Shown here: positions 30,305 through 41,076 of the stretch, piece after piece | How the letters are laid out: the number at the start of each line of letters is the position of its first letter | Numbering within the stretch: the stretch's first letter is position 1 | DNA from: Lucinisca nassula | Taxonomy: Eukaryota > Mollusca > Bivalvia > Lucinida > Lucinidae | DNA length: 64,000 bases | Reading direction: 5' to 3' | Assembly: GCA_963580285.1 (NCBI GenBank) | Contig: OY757011.1 | Span: 95,773,650 to 95,837,649 of the forward strand | Notes under the pieces: generated by a model | What the model saw: the letters and a program-made list of their open reading frames with translations, nothing else | What the model was told of the DNA's origin: nothing | Database searches by the model: none | Translations under genes and position numbers: made by a program

Positions 30305-31124
30305 GATTTTGTTTTGCACACCAGATAAGGAAATCCTGAATGTTACCCTGTAGTAGAAACTCAGACCCTTCCAAGGTTATTCTATCCATCGATAAGTTGT
30401 ATCCATTGATAAGTTGCTATGCAGTTGGTGTATAGTTTATCAACGATCTTTGAGAGTTCAACGTTCAAGCGTGGCAAGGCATTTCATGTTTCAGGGGCAG
30501 TAGGTTTCGGGCTTCCTTTTTTTCACTGGATTTTAAAATTATATATAATGTTTTTGATAATGTCATTATGTAGAAGTCGTGGCCAAGTGGTTAATATGAT
30601 GCAGTACGATCCTCAGTAAAACTATATCGCCCAATATAAAATCACAACTAAAGGCGACTTACCTAAAACATGGATTAGTTCGAAATTAAACTTGAAGTGC
30701 AGTCACGTCTCACTGCGGTCTGAAAGACTATACAATGGTTGATTCAAATGAATACGAGGACATCACATTTGTTGTGTTCAGCTCTGATGTGATGTCACAA
30801 TGCGTTAACATGTATTGTTATCATATGACAAAATTAAGTAGTGAATGTATTTTCAATCAATGTGCCAGCTAATTAGTTTTCAAGATATACGTACCTTTGT
30901 TTATGAGATAAGTTGCGTCTCCGATTTGATAACATTTCAGGAAATATGGTTTCATTTCGGTTTTCCATGTATCTAAATGCTCTCTTACCAATCTTGAAAC
31001 TTTGCAGTGCCTGTTCTATTAATAGCTTACAACAAAATGCGTAGATTTCCCTGGAAAATACTAAATAAAACTAGTCTTACAGCATGGTTAAGATCATAGC
31101 CTTTTGCGTATCCAACATAGAAAT
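30305..31124. other. Unassigned sequence
   Basis: No repeat family or coding signature recognised. Confidence 0.5.
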
Positions 31125-31490
31125 CTTCAGAATCTACATTGAATAAGGACAATTATAACTAGCACATCACGGAAACATGCCTATATAATACGGACCTCCT
31201 CGAACCCCACTTTCATATAGTAAAACTGTGGTTTATAGAGGTAAACCTCTCTCTCGCGCGCGTGAAAACACCCGGAATGAGTGTTCGAGAGCGATTCAAT
31301 AAGCTTAAAGTTTTCATCGCAATCGAACTAAAATAAATTAGTATAAACTAAACCTTATTTTCTTATTTCTCCGTTAAAATATAGATTGTGGGTACTCGTT
31401 AGAACCGCGTATCTTCAGAATCTTAATTGAATAAGGACAAGGATAACTGGCACATCACGCCTATATAATTCTGACATCCTCGAACCCCAC
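31125..31490. repeat. Tandem duplication, ~285 bp period
   Basis: ATCTTCAGAATC...TTGAATAAGGACAA...GCACATCACG...CCTCGAACCCCAC occurs at about 31126-31215 and again at 31411-31490. Each copy carries the left end of a MITE-A, so the duplication followed the MITE insertion. Confidence 0.82.
31168..31405. mobile_element. MITE-A copy, right side lost
   Basis: CATCACGGAAACATGCC, CCCCACTTTCATATAGTAAA, then an unusual CTCTCTCGCGCGCGTGAAAA insertion, and TAGATTGTGGGTACTCGTTA cut at GAACCGCG by the duplication junction. Confidence 0.75.
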
Positions 31491-31815
31491 CTTTTATATA
31501 GTATAACTGGGGTTAACAGGGGTAAACCTATTTTTTTCTATTTCTGCTCTAAACTATTGATTGTGGGTACCCGTTAGAACCGCCTCGATGAGGCGGTTCT
31601 AACATGTACCCACAATCTACATTTTGAGCAGAACTCTGCTCTAAAATATAGATTGTGGGTACCCGTTAGAACCGCCTCGATGAGGCGGTTCTAACATGTA
31701 CCCACAATCTATATTTTGAGCAGAACTAAGAAAAATATCACAATTTTTCATCTGAAAATTTTCGTTTTTTTCGGCGGTAAAATTCATAATGTATTTGTAT
31801 AGGTCTGTTACAATA
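31445..31815. mobile_element. MITE-A with tandemly duplicated hairpin
   Basis: Two consecutive hairpins (about 31552-31628 and 31643-31722), each with GAACCGCCTCGATGAGGCGG at its centre, are separated by GAGCAGAACTCTGCTC, itself palindromic. The end is decayed (TGTATAGGTCTGTTACAATA). Confidence 0.88.
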
Positions 31816-32093
31816 ATGCCACAGTAGCCTAGCTCGGAGTTCCTAGTGTCAAATCCTGTCCATGCAGAGCAAGCTTATATTTATGTCAACTCGTAAACTG
31901 TCTAGAACGTCTGTAGCATATATTATTTCCACCTTTTGGATCGATTTTTATCAATCAACCCAAAGTTTCAAAGCGCCGTTAGCTCTTCACTGCTGAAGTC
32001 CACGTGGCTATCACTATTCTTAGCGGCTTTTCTGAGGTCTGTCAGAAAGTTGCCTAAGAGGATTATCTATTGTATCTGGACTGAAATCATAGG

Positions 32094-32175
32094 TTGTACT
32101 TGGCAGAAAGTTTAGACCCTGATCAGACGCCACAGAACGCGGCGTCTGATCAGGGGCTACACTGTTTGCTTAAAC
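32094..32175. mobile_element. MITE-H core hairpin
   Basis: GACCCTGATCAGACGCCACA / CGGCGTCTGATCAGGGGC, flanked by TTTAGA and ACTGTTTGC. Outer termini are not clear. Confidence 0.75.
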
Positions 32176-32309
32176 AGTGGCGTTTAAGCGTTAAACGAAA
32201 CAGTTTAAATCTCAGTACCGGACTATTTTCCCAACCTACACACAGAGACTATCGACCCACCATCACTTTCAGTGCTTTGATTTATGTCGCCGGCAGCGAT
32301 AGCGGGAAA

Positions 32310-32580
32310 CATCACGATAACATGTCCGTGAAACGAAGACCGCTAAACCAGACTTTATATAGAGAAAATAGGGGTATACATTATCTTTTTTTTGCTCAAA
32401 AACATAGATTGTGGGTACTCGTTAGAACCGCCTCATTGAGGCGGTTCTAACGAGCATCCACAATCTATGTTGAAAGCAGAAATAATAAAGATGTTATCAT
32501 CTTTACCTAATATTTATCATTTTCTGACACCATGTTGGACGCCATTATTTCTTACGGACATGTTTTCCTAATGCAAAATG
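32310..32580. mobile_element. MITE-A3 copy
   Basis: ATCACGATAACATGTCCGTG to GACATGTTTTCCTAATGC. The hairpin at about 32403-32468 is perfect (GAACCGCCTCATTGAGGCGG). The right interior CACCATGTTGGACGCCATTA distinguishes the A3 variant. Confidence 0.85.
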
Positions 32581-32607
32581 TTGTTTTTCGCTGTCGGTTC
32601 GTTTCAT

Positions 32608-32886
32608 AACGAAAACACGCCTATACAAATACATCATAAATTTTACCGCCGAAAAAAAACACGAAAATTTTAAGATGAAAAATGGTGATATTTTTCTTAT
32701 TTCTGCTAAAAATATAGATTGTGGGTACATCGATACGGTTCTGACGTGTACCCACAATCTATGTTTTAGAGCAGTAATAAGAAAAAAAGGTTTACTCTCG
32801 AGCTCATAAACCCCAGTTTTACTTTATAAAACTGGGGTTTAAGGGGGTCACAATTGTATAAGGAGGCGTGTTTTCGTGATAGTTGG
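32608..32886. mobile_element. MITE-A copy
   Basis: ACGAAAACACGCCTATACAA to GGCGTGTTTTCGTGAT. The hairpin is shortened (GTACATCGATACGGTTC). Both termini are intact. Confidence 0.85.
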
Positions 32887-33167
32887 TTTGTTGTTATTTT
32901 GTTTTCAAATTTTATTTTATTTGATTTTTCTTTTTTGAGCGGAGACCTTCAACATTTGTGATGCCTTTTCAACCGTTTCAGATATAGCCTTCATATTTGG
33001 CATGTAGGTTCCTTGTGACAAGCGCTTTCCACTCATACAAAATAGTTCGACCTGTCACTTTGACCCTGACCTGTGACTTACTTAAAAGAACAATGACCCA
33101 CGCCCGGGGACTTGTTCGTGTTTCACAAACGCATCTTTCTTGTTTTCTCATGTCTTGCCAAAAATTA

Positions 33168-33434
33168 GGAAAACATGTCCGTGTGAAATAATGGCATCCA
33201 ACATGGTGTCAGAAGTGACAAATTGTAGGTAAAAGTTGATAACATCTCTCTTATTTCTGCTTTCAACATAGATTGTGGGTACTTGTTAGAATGAGGCGGT
33301 TCTAACGAGTACCCACAATATATGTTTTTGAGCAAAAATAAGACAGATAATGTGTACCCCCGTAAACCCAACTTTTCTCTATATAAAGTGGGGTATAGGG
33401 GGGGTCTTCATTTCACAGACTTGTTCACGTGATG
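33168..33434. mobile_element. MITE-A3 copy
   Basis: AGGAAAACATGTCCGTGTGA, CCAACATGGTGTCAGAAGTG, a hairpin with a loop deletion (TTAGAATGAGGCGG), and the end GACTTGTTCACGTGATG. Confidence 0.82.
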
Positions 33435-33827
33435 AGAAAATGAGACATGAGATTTAGTTGGCAGACGATTCGTTTGGAATGCTGAGTCTCATTTCCACTG
33501 TAAAAAAAAAAAAGAAAACAAAAACAACATCTGAATGTCTTCTGCTTTCAAAATGCGCAAAGCGGTTTAAAGATTGATAGTTTAATTTATTTGTTTCACA
33601 AATGTTCGACTAATTAGCTTCGTTCGCCTTGTTACAGTAACCCACAATGCATTGCGCGCCGCCCGATATCCGGTTGGAATGTTCCATTCAATTTTAATTT
33701 TTCAAATGCATGTTGCATCTGATCATTTTTTAACCTATTTTACTCAACATGATCGAGAAAATATTAAAACACTCACATTTTGCAGCGGACTATAAGATTC
33801 AGTTACAATTTTGCCAACTAATAACAC
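33435..33827. other. Unassigned sequence
   Basis: No repeat family recognised apart from a short A-rich run at 33503-33520. Confidence 0.45.
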
Positions 33828-34521
33828 GAAAACACGCCTATATAATGTTGACCCCCATAAACCCCACTTTTGTATAGTAAAATGGGATTTACATGGGTAT
33901 ACATCATTGTTCTTATTTCTGCTAAAAACATAGATTGTGGGTACTCGTTAGAACCGCCTCGTCGAGGCGGTTCTAACGAGTACCCACAATCTATGTTTCG
34001 AGCAAAACATAGATTGTAAGTACTCGTTAGAACCGCCTCGTCGAGGCGGTTCTAACGAGTACCCACAATCTATGTTTCGAGCAAAAATAAGAACGAAACG
34101 GTTCTAACAAGTACCCACAATCTATGTTTTTGAGCAGAAATAAGAAAAATATCAGAATTTTTAGCAGAATTTTTTTTTTTTTTTTTTTATGGTAAAATTT
34201 CATTACGATAAGACACCCGTGCGACATAATGCGTTTTCCACATCTCCAAAATGGTAACTTTTATGAAGAATCAGTGATATTTTTCTTATTTATACGGCAA
34301 ACATAGGTTGTGGGTGCTCGTTAGAACCGTCTCATTGGAGCGGTTCTAACGAGTACTCTTAACCCATGCCTTAGAGCAGAAATAAGAAAAATAACGTATA
34401 CCCCCGTAAACCCAAGTTTTATCTGTATAAATTGGGGTTGGGGGAGGGGTGGGGGGTGATCATTTCACGCACCTGTTAACGTGTTGTCAATATATTTGAA
34501 TAGGGGTGTTTTCGTAATGCA
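33828..34521. mobile_element. MITE-A with 2.5 hairpins, split by a MITE-A2
   Basis: Starts CACGAAAACACGCC. Complete hairpins lie at about 33925-34000 and 34004-34083, plus a third right arm at 34098-34130. The body stops at GGTAAAATTTC (34191) and resumes at 34487 with AATATATTTGAATAGG and GTGTTTTCGTAATGC. Confidence 0.85.
34196..34485. mobile_element. MITE-A2 nested in MITE-A
   Basis: TTACGATAAGACACCCGTGC to CACCTGTTAACGTGTTG, with hairpin GAACCGTCTCATTGGAGCGG. It interrupts the consensus of the surrounding MITE-A. Confidence 0.8.
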
Positions 34522-34650
34522 AGTCCATTAAGCTATCGATACTATGAATAACTGGGATCTGAATGTCAACTGGACGAGCTTCTGTCTGATACACCTGATA
34601 AACCAGATATACTGGCAATAACAACATCCCAGGTAGTGCAAAACCAAACA

Positions 34651-34985
34651 TCGGCCCCCGCCCATCGGATTGGGATAAATATATTGAGCTGCATGGTGCT
34701 TCCAAGCAGAGCTGAAACTGAATGCATATTGGTAAACTGCTTTGAAAGATTAAGCCTGCCCTTGCAAAGTGGTGTGAGTCGCACCGTCTAACGCATACAT
34801 GTATAAGCCATATTGTTTCAATGGGCGACAGGGCTTGAGATGTCATTTCACCTCAATGTCTCGTACATGTCCCCCAAAATTTTTGTCGCATACAAGTCCC
34901 CCAAAATTGGCAGCAATGTCCCAAAATTGACTTAAGTAGTGTTGACGGTGACGTTAAACCTCAATTCAAACATTCAAATAAACAA
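34651..34985 (+). mobile_element. SINE-3, diverged
   Basis: CGGCCCCCGCCCATCGGATT to GTTAAACCTCAATTCAAACA. A 36 bp local duplication around CGTACATGTCCCCCAAAAT lengthens it. Confidence 0.82.
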
Positions 34986-36734
34986 CGTGTTTAATCTTGG
35001 GGTAAACAGCTTATTGTTTTCAGTTTCTACAATACGAAATGATAAATGATTTGAAACCGTTGGGTCAGGCACGCAAAAGGCTAATAATTGCTTGATTGTC
35101 GTCAATTTATTTTGTATTTCCAGAATTAGACGTGTGCAATAGGCGTATCAGTGTTTATTATGTCTTCCATCATGTTATTGGTTTGGTCGCCATGAGGCGG
35201 GCAAACCGGGTATAATGACCAGATTGTAACTGTTCCATGGAGGGGCACGTGACGCGATCAACCAATCAGCTTTAACGATGATGCAATACTATACTGCAAC
35301 TACAGCGAAACAGACCAAAAAGCAAGCGTTTCAACTCCAACAATAAATATCTTAAGGGAAATGGAAACACCTGGCAGGTGTGGCAGTTACGGTAAATGAC
35401 CAATTAATTCGAACAGTGAAAAAATAAATACTGATCCGGGTGAATTATTAGAAAATATCAGATTGGAAATTTATCAGTGTTCGAACTGTTTGATCTGAAA
35501 GAATTTCATGCATTGGCCCAGGCTGGGTTCAATATTTTAAACAACTACATTTTTCCCGCGGCCCTGTCAATCCGCAAGTGATTAGAAGTTATAAATATCA
35601 CTTATGCAGTGCAGAACCGTTTGATCTATAAGTAAGTCAGTGTGTGCAGGGGGTCTTTGAATACGAGCTTATCATGTAGTTACAAGTATAAGGTTACACA
35701 TTGTCATTAATGACATTTACACCTATTGAACTATTGAACAATCACTATTCCCTTTAAAATGGGCGAGTCAATTTGTGATCTCAGGAATAACAGAAATTGA
35801 TTTGTTTGGAGCAAATTCTTTTCTTAAGAGAAGCCCATATATTTTTCAAAGAATTTCCTGATAGTCTGTAATATATGTTTTTTTTTTTTTTTTTTTTTTG
35901 TTCCGGCTACACCGCAGCAGACAAAGTCCAGCTACATGTATACATATGGGATGCGATGTTGAAAGCCGCACGTGCAGCTACTCAATGGAGCTAGGCGCAT
36001 AGATACTTCACCCCCCCCCCCCCACACACACACACCTATATTGTTTAAGCGCATAGTGAAGCCTCAGGCGAGACTGCGCAGCCTTGTTTGTGTGTTCTCT
36101 ATTTACACATAAGCTGTCTCAAATCAGCGTAAGCCGGGGGCATGTAGCAATTCAATGCCCATCGAAGAAGTCCACTGAAGACTGATTAGAATGCGGATGC
36201 AAAACCATCATGTTATTTAGGTAGGCAAGTAACAAGAAAAAGAAAATGCGGACATCATACACAATTTTAACATGTGCATGTGCGATCTTCACTTTTTTGC
36301 GCGATGAAACGTTTCAAACCTCTTGAACATTGAAGACACAATCCCGATTGCACAACTGCGCAGATTTATCAGTCTTTTCTGTACGCACATGCGCAATAAG
36401 TATTTTACTCGAGATAGGAGTTCTGAACAGACTGATCCTTGCACTTGGTAGCTTAGAATGTGTTTGTAATGTCGCAATCAGATTTGGCCGGTTAAATGTA
36501 CACAATCGTTTTAAGCCGGCGCACGGCGAAAACAAACACCGTTTCAAACGAAGAGCAAGATCAGCCTGCGCATCTAGTCAATGTGGCCATAGTTTTCACC
36601 TGTTGTTCTTTGATTAGCACAGAGGCCATGGTAGGCACATACGAACAACGAAGACTGTTCAGACTGCATGCATGTGCAGGCTGACCTGAGCCTTTGCCCA
36701 CCGCGTATGACTTATTTTCTCAATCATGTTCCCC

Positions 36735-37030
36735 GTTTGTTTGATTTGAGGTTTAACGTCCCCGTCAACACTGTAAAGGTCATTTGGAGACGTTGCTTCC
36801 AATTTTGTGGGACTTTTACCCGACATTGAGATGAAATGACATCTCAAGCCCTGTCGCCCAATGAAACCAATAGGGTTTATTAGAATGGACGGTCCGCCTC
36901 GCACCGCGGTTCCTGGACAGGCTTAGATCCTCTAAGCTGTTTACCAGTACTAGTGTGCGGGCCGGATTCAGCTCTGCGTGGAAGCATCATGCAGCCCATA
37001 TATTTCTTCAAGCCCCTATGGGCGGGGGCT
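36735..37030 (-). mobile_element. SINE-3, full length, perfect 12 bp target-site duplication
   Basis: GTTTGTTTGATTTGAGG to CCCCTATGGGCGGGGGCT. ATCATGTTCCCC is repeated at 36723-36734 and 37031-37042. Close in sequence to the 10321 and 21727 copies. Confidence 0.94.
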
Positions 37031-37239
37031 ATCATGTTCCCCGTAATTACTTCCAATAAAACCTTGTCACCGTAAAATAAATGGCCATCTTCACTTGCTC
37101 CTCAGAAATCCAGGTTAGCCCAACAAGTAACCTGAATTATACTACCTTTTTGCATGCAACAACCATGAATGCTAAAAGACGTTCTGTGGAAAAAGGCGGG
37201 AAACTCTCAATTAATATTTAAAGGGGCGCTTCTGCTATC

Positions 37240-37770
37240 AAAGAGGCATTGAATCAAATGCCACAGCACATGGAAAAAGGGTAACACTGTCACACAAATA
37301 ATATTGAAAGTGGAAGCCACGCTCCAAAGAGTCTGAGAGCAAAGCGAAAACACTTGCATATGCATGGTGATCCAAGCCTTTGTAGGCCACAATGCTACAT
37401 CACCGACTAGGATCAGCCTGCGCATCGATGCAATGTGATCAGTCTTTACTGAACCCTTAAATCTTACGAAGTCACAAGGCTAAGTGAGACTCTTTGCCTT
37501 ACATACCGGTAGTGGGTGCGCATGTTCAGTGTTTGCAGGTCGTTGAGAAACCAGCGAAGACACATCTTAGCGTACTCATGCAATCCGATTAGAGTCTTCG
37601 CTGATCGCATGAGCCTGATGCAGACGATGGGATTTCACAACATAAATAAGCGAAACTCCTGTGGCTCATCAAGGTTGATCTAAGCACTTGCTGCCTGCGT
37701 TTCTCACAGTCTGATCAGTATTCGGTGAGGGTATGAACCTTCCATAACCACAGGGCTATCCAAGTGAGAG
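37240..37770. repeat. Decayed family G-like palindromic fragments
   Basis: GATCAGCCTGCGCAT, TCTTCGCTGATC, GTCTGATCAGTATTCG and similar pieces recur here and near 36560, without a clear full unit. Confidence 0.4.
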
Positions 37771-38407
37771 AAGCGAAAACCATTTGCCTCACAGAGTGCA
37801 TGTTAATCCGAGTCTTTGGAAGTCGCACATATTTCATGCTAAGTTTTCTTTTTTTCGTGCGCTAGCTCATATACGACCAGTAGATGTTGTAATGATAAAC
37901 CCGAGAACGGTCCGAAATGCTTGTTCTGGATGCATTTTTCGGCATTTTTTGTGTGTTCAAAGTATTAAAAATTCTGATTTCTAAAAAATTTGGGAGTTCG
38001 AATTAAATGAGAAAGTTTTCAGCCACAGATTCGAAATAAATTTGGGTGTTCGAACTGCTAGGGTGTTCGAACTAATTGGTCACCTACCGTAGTCTACCAT
38101 TTTTACCGTATTTCGAAACACACCTATTCAAATACAGTGTCATTTTTTGGCCAAAGGAAAAGAAATTTTAAAAAGAAAAATTGAAATATTCAAGTTGCCT
38201 TTTTTGCTCAAAACATAGATTGCGGGGAGTCGACAGAAACGCCTCGACGAGGCGATTCTATCGAGTAACCACAATCTATGTGGATGCATGAATACGGAAA
38301 TTAATGTATACCCCTGCAAACCCGAGCTTTACTATATAAAAGTGTAGATTATATTTTCTTGTCCCTTGGGATCATTGATTCCATTGTGGAATTTTGAAAA
38401 TATCTGA

Positions 38408-38452
38408 GGGTCACTGATGAGGCATAATTGCCGAAACTAGCTAGTCTGGCCC
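38408..38452 (+). ncRNA. Hammerhead ribozyme motif, copy 1 (type I, minimal stem III)
   Basis: Stem I GGGTCA/TGGCCC (38408-38413 with 38447-38452) closes with one G-U pair. Core CTGATGA is at 38414-38420. Stem II is GGC-ATAATT-GCC and GAA follows at 38433. Stem III is the 10-base palindrome ACTAGCTAGT (38436-38445). Predicted cleavage is after C38446. The loop-less stem III favours action as a dimer, as known for small Penelope and retrozyme hammerheads. Confidence 0.9.
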
Positions 38453-38672
38453 AGAAAACATGTACACTCCATATTTTTTAGTTCTGTGGTGTATTCCTTG
38501 CTTCCAAAGGATAGCCATTTTATAGAACATAAATTATTTAACTTCACTACAACTGGTGTTTGGGAATGTGAGGCGGCTGTTAAACGTCTCCCTGCCCTAC
38601 ATCAAAGTGTAGATTATATTTTCTTGTCCTTTGGGATCATTGATTCCGTTGTGGAATTTTGAAAATATCTAA

Positions 38673-38718
38673 GGGTCACTGATGAGGCATAATTGGCCGA
38701 AACTAGCTAGTCTGGCCC
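38673..38718 (+). ncRNA. Hammerhead ribozyme motif, copy 2
   Basis: Same architecture: stem I GGGTCA/TGGCCC, core CTGATGA at 38679-38685, stem II GGC/GCC with a 7-base loop (one extra G against copy 1), GAA, and stem III palindrome ACTAGCTAGT. Predicted cleavage is after C38712, 266 nt from the copy 1 site. All core residues are kept in both copies although flanking bases differ. Confidence 0.9.
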
Positions 38719-38889
38719 GGAAAACATGTGCAAACCATATTTTTCAGTTCTGTGGTGTATTCCTTGCTTCCAAAGAGTAACCCTTTTATAGAACATATTA
38801 AAGGGGATCACAATTCTATAGGCATGCTTTCGTGATGGAAGTACAACTTTAAGGACCTTATGGCTGCTACTCTGTTGACTCTGTCCAAC

Positions 38890-39005
38890 TGAAAAAGGGG
38901 TCTACTCTAAAAGGGGAAGAATTTGCTCCTCAAAGGGTCTACTCTAAAAGGGAAGACTTTACTCCCCAGGAGCAAATTCTTTCCTTTAAGAGTATACCCC
39001 TTAGA
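38890..39005. mobile_element. Palindromic element L
   Basis: GAAAAAGGGGTCTACTCTAA ... GAGCAAATTCTTTCCTTTAA with complementary arms. A second, tidier copy is at 60926-61012. The unit start is partly duplicated (TCTACTCTAAAAGG twice). Confidence 0.7.
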
Positions 39006-39146
39006 CATATCAAAAGAGAAATTACTTTTGCAGGAGTAGCAGTCATTTTCGCAAATTTTACGTTTTGCAATGCCATTATGGAGTAAGTCCATGGGGCCAT
39101 GGAAACGAAAAACAACATAACATAACTACTACTACTCACAAAGTGT

Positions 39147-39447
39147 AGCTGGCTGCGGTAGCTCAGTCGGATGCAGTCTGACTGGCGATAAGGAAGACTC
39201 GGGTCGATACCTACCGGGGTCGGCAACATTCTTTCGTGGAGATTGATTATGAAATCTTTTCTATGGTCATTCTCTCCCTTCCGCTGATTCAGGAAGGGCA
39301 GGGATCAGTTTTTGGCGACAGAATGTGCACTGAACTGGTAAACCGCTTACGGATAAGCCTGCTCAGGAAAAGCGTGAATAGGTACACTGACAGGCCCAAA
39401 CATGACCCAAATCAGTGTTGACTGGGTCGTTAAATACAAATAAACAA
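39147..39447 (+). mobile_element. SINE-4, near full length
   Basis: tRNA-like head: GGCTGCGGTAGCTCAGTCGG (A-box) and GACTCGGGTCGATACC (B-box). Body CGGCAACATTCTTTCGTGG, TTCCGCTGATTCAGGAAGGG, TAAACCGCTTACGG. Tail GGTCGTTAAATACAAATAAA. This is the best reference copy for SINE-4 in the window. Confidence 0.88.
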
Positions 39448-39584
39448 AACTTGCAAAGTTTACTTCACACAGATTGGAACAGATTTATATATTCTGAACA
39501 TCGTTCGGTACGGTTGTAGCTCTAATAATACGTAAATGTTGGAAAGACAGAGAACGTTATTTTTCCTTATTTATAAAGATCGCT

Positions 39585-39812
39585 GGGTGTAACGGGCCTC
39601 CGTGTGGCCTAGTGGATAAGAGTGCTGACTCTTAATCATTAGGTCTCTCAACGGTGTAGGTTTGAGCATGGCTCAGGTCACATAATGAGAAGTTCTGCAA
39701 TGGAAGGTTAGGGGGTTTTTTATCGGGTACTCTAGTTTTCGCTCACCTCCGATTAACGATCGGCTTGATGTGAGTGAAATAATGTTGAAAGGATCGTAAA
39801 ACCAAACATAAA
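39585..39812 (+). mobile_element. SINE-2, 10 bp target-site duplication
   Basis: Head GGGCCTCCGTGTGGCCTAGT, GGATAAGAGTGCTGACTCTT and a TGTAGGTTTGAGCATGG B-box. Tail GGATCGTAAAACCAAACATA. AAAGATCGCT is repeated at 39575-39584 and 39813-39822. Confidence 0.9.
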
Positions 39813-39822
39813 AAAGATCGCT

Positions 39823-40338
39823 TGGTTGTAAAAACATTTTCATGTCTTTGCTACTAGAATAAACGGCAGTGCCAAGGTCGAAGGTTCTAACTCTTCCAAA
39901 TATATAAACTATATTAGGAGCGAAAGTCATAACGTTGATGGGTCGTTGTTTATTGTTCTTTAGCCCAGCACAGATAGCAATAGTTTCTGTTCAAAAACTT
40001 CATGACTACTAAGTGACCTACCACCAGTTACAGACTGAGTTGTTAAAAGACTTTTTGGCGCATTGGATGGGAGCTATTGTATCTGAGAAGCCGAGAATGG
40101 TGTTCTTTATTTCCACTCAATACTTGACGTTTTACTAATCAGTTTCTTTTACAATTAAGTTGTGATCCAGAAAGGTGTACAAAAGGATTGCAAAATTCAG
40201 GTTTTTGCGGAGGTACCACTCAAAGAAACTGCCGAGGTTTAAGATACAGTCTGATTCGCAGCACTTTGTCTGGGCAGGCTTAGATCTTCCTAGGCGGTTC
40301 AGCAATACAGCAGTCCAATATATTGCCCCAAGGTCTGA
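39823..40338. other. Unassigned sequence
   Basis: The last ~100 bp (AGTCTGATTCGCAGCACTTT...) resemble reversed SINE-3 head sequence but are too decayed to place. The rest is unrecognised. Confidence 0.4.
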
Positions 40339-40638
40339 TCGGCCCCAGTACATCGGGGATTGAAGAAATAGATTAGACTGCATGATGCTTCCACACAGAG
40401 CTGATACCGGCCGCACATGAGTAGTGTTAAATCGCCTAGAAAGTCTAAGCCTGCTCAGGAAAAGTGGCTCGAGTCGGACTGTTCATGCATTTCAACCATT
40501 TAGTTTCATTGAGCGACAGGGCTTGAGAAGGAGTTTTTATCTGCCCGTTTTATCTCAGTACTGAGTAAAAGTCCCACAAAATTGGAAGCAATGTCTCAAA
40601 AAAAAGATAACAGGGACGTTAACAACAAATGAAATAGA
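40339..40638 (+). mobile_element. SINE-3, diverged
   Basis: CGGCCCCAGTACATCGGGG to GGGACGTTAACAACAAATGA. A short insertion (GGAGTTTTTATCTGCCCG) lies after GGCTTGAGA. Confidence 0.8.
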
Positions 40639-40699
40639 TAACCAAGGCCCTATAGAAGGCCTGATGACTTAGGAAAAATCGTTTTATATACCCGTTTGA

Positions 40700-41076
40700 A
40701 AAACAACAACAACAACAACAAAAAAAAAAAAAAAAAAAACAACAACAAAAAAAAAAAAAAAACAAGATGTGTTTGTGAAACACTGATGCCCCCGGACAGC
40801 GCCAATGTTAATGTTTTTAAAAAATTTGAAAAAATAGGTCAAAGGTCAAGTTCAAGGTCACAAGATCAAAAATTATGGTACCACTGGAAAGGTCTTGTGA
40901 TAAGGTATACACATGTGAAATATGAAAGCTCTATCTATTACCATTCAAAAGTTATGCCCAATGTTAAAGATTTTGCAGACGGACAAATGGACAAACGGAC
41001 AAACAGACAAACGGACAAACAGACGGACAGACCAAAAACTATATGCCCCCGAATCTCTTAGATTCCGGGGGCATAA
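40700..41076 (+). mobile_element. MITE-D with TATGCCCCCG termini
   Basis: A-rich/AAC start, then CTGATGCCCCCGGACAGCG, AAGGTCAAGTTCAAGGTCAC and (GGACAAAC)n at 40980-41030. A terminal hairpin TATGCCCCCGAATCT-CTT-AGATTCCGGGGGCATA closes it (41042-41075). The long ORF through it is low complexity. Confidence 0.75.

Larger units (their letters stand above)
35387..38093. mobile_element. Candidate 2.7 kb inverted-repeat element
   Basis: Left TTACGGTAAATGACCAATTA then ATTCGAACA is matched by right (reverse complemented) CTACGGTAGGTGACCAATTA then GTTCGAACAC, about 29 bp with a few mismatches. No target duplication was confirmed. The interior contains a SINE-3 and palindromic G-like fragments, and there is no transposase ORF. 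It could also be two unrelated copies of a short element facing each other. Confidence 0.55.
38341..38797 (+). mobile_element. Retrozyme-like tandem repeat with two hammerhead ribozymes
   Basis: A ~190 bp block (AAGTGTAGATTATATTTTCT ... TTTTATAGAACAT) occurs twice, separated by ~70 bp of sequence belonging to the first monomer, for a 266 nt period. Each block carries a hammerhead core. No ORF is present. Tandem hammerhead monomers of this size are typical of metazoan retrozymes and of the terminal repeats of Penelope-like elements; which of the two applies here is inference. It sits inside a MITE-A, so it is the younger insertion. Confidence 0.85.
38105..38838. mobile_element. MITE-A interrupted by a ribozyme repeat
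   Basis: TTTCGAAACACACC, hairpin (AGAAACGCCTCGACGAGGCG) and TTACTATATAAAAGTG are followed after the insertion by TTAAAGGGGATCACAATTCT and GGCATGCTTTCGTGATGG. The two parts make one consensus MITE-A. Confidence 0.82.

Noticed and set aside
34487..34846. 119-codon ORF on the minus strand
   Set aside because: It is an antisense reading of a SINE-3 copy; several SINE-3 copies give similar frames.
40696..41061. 121-codon ORF rich in N, K and TDKQTD
   Set aside because: It is a translation of an A-rich/AAC tract and the (GGACAAAC)n part of MITE-D.
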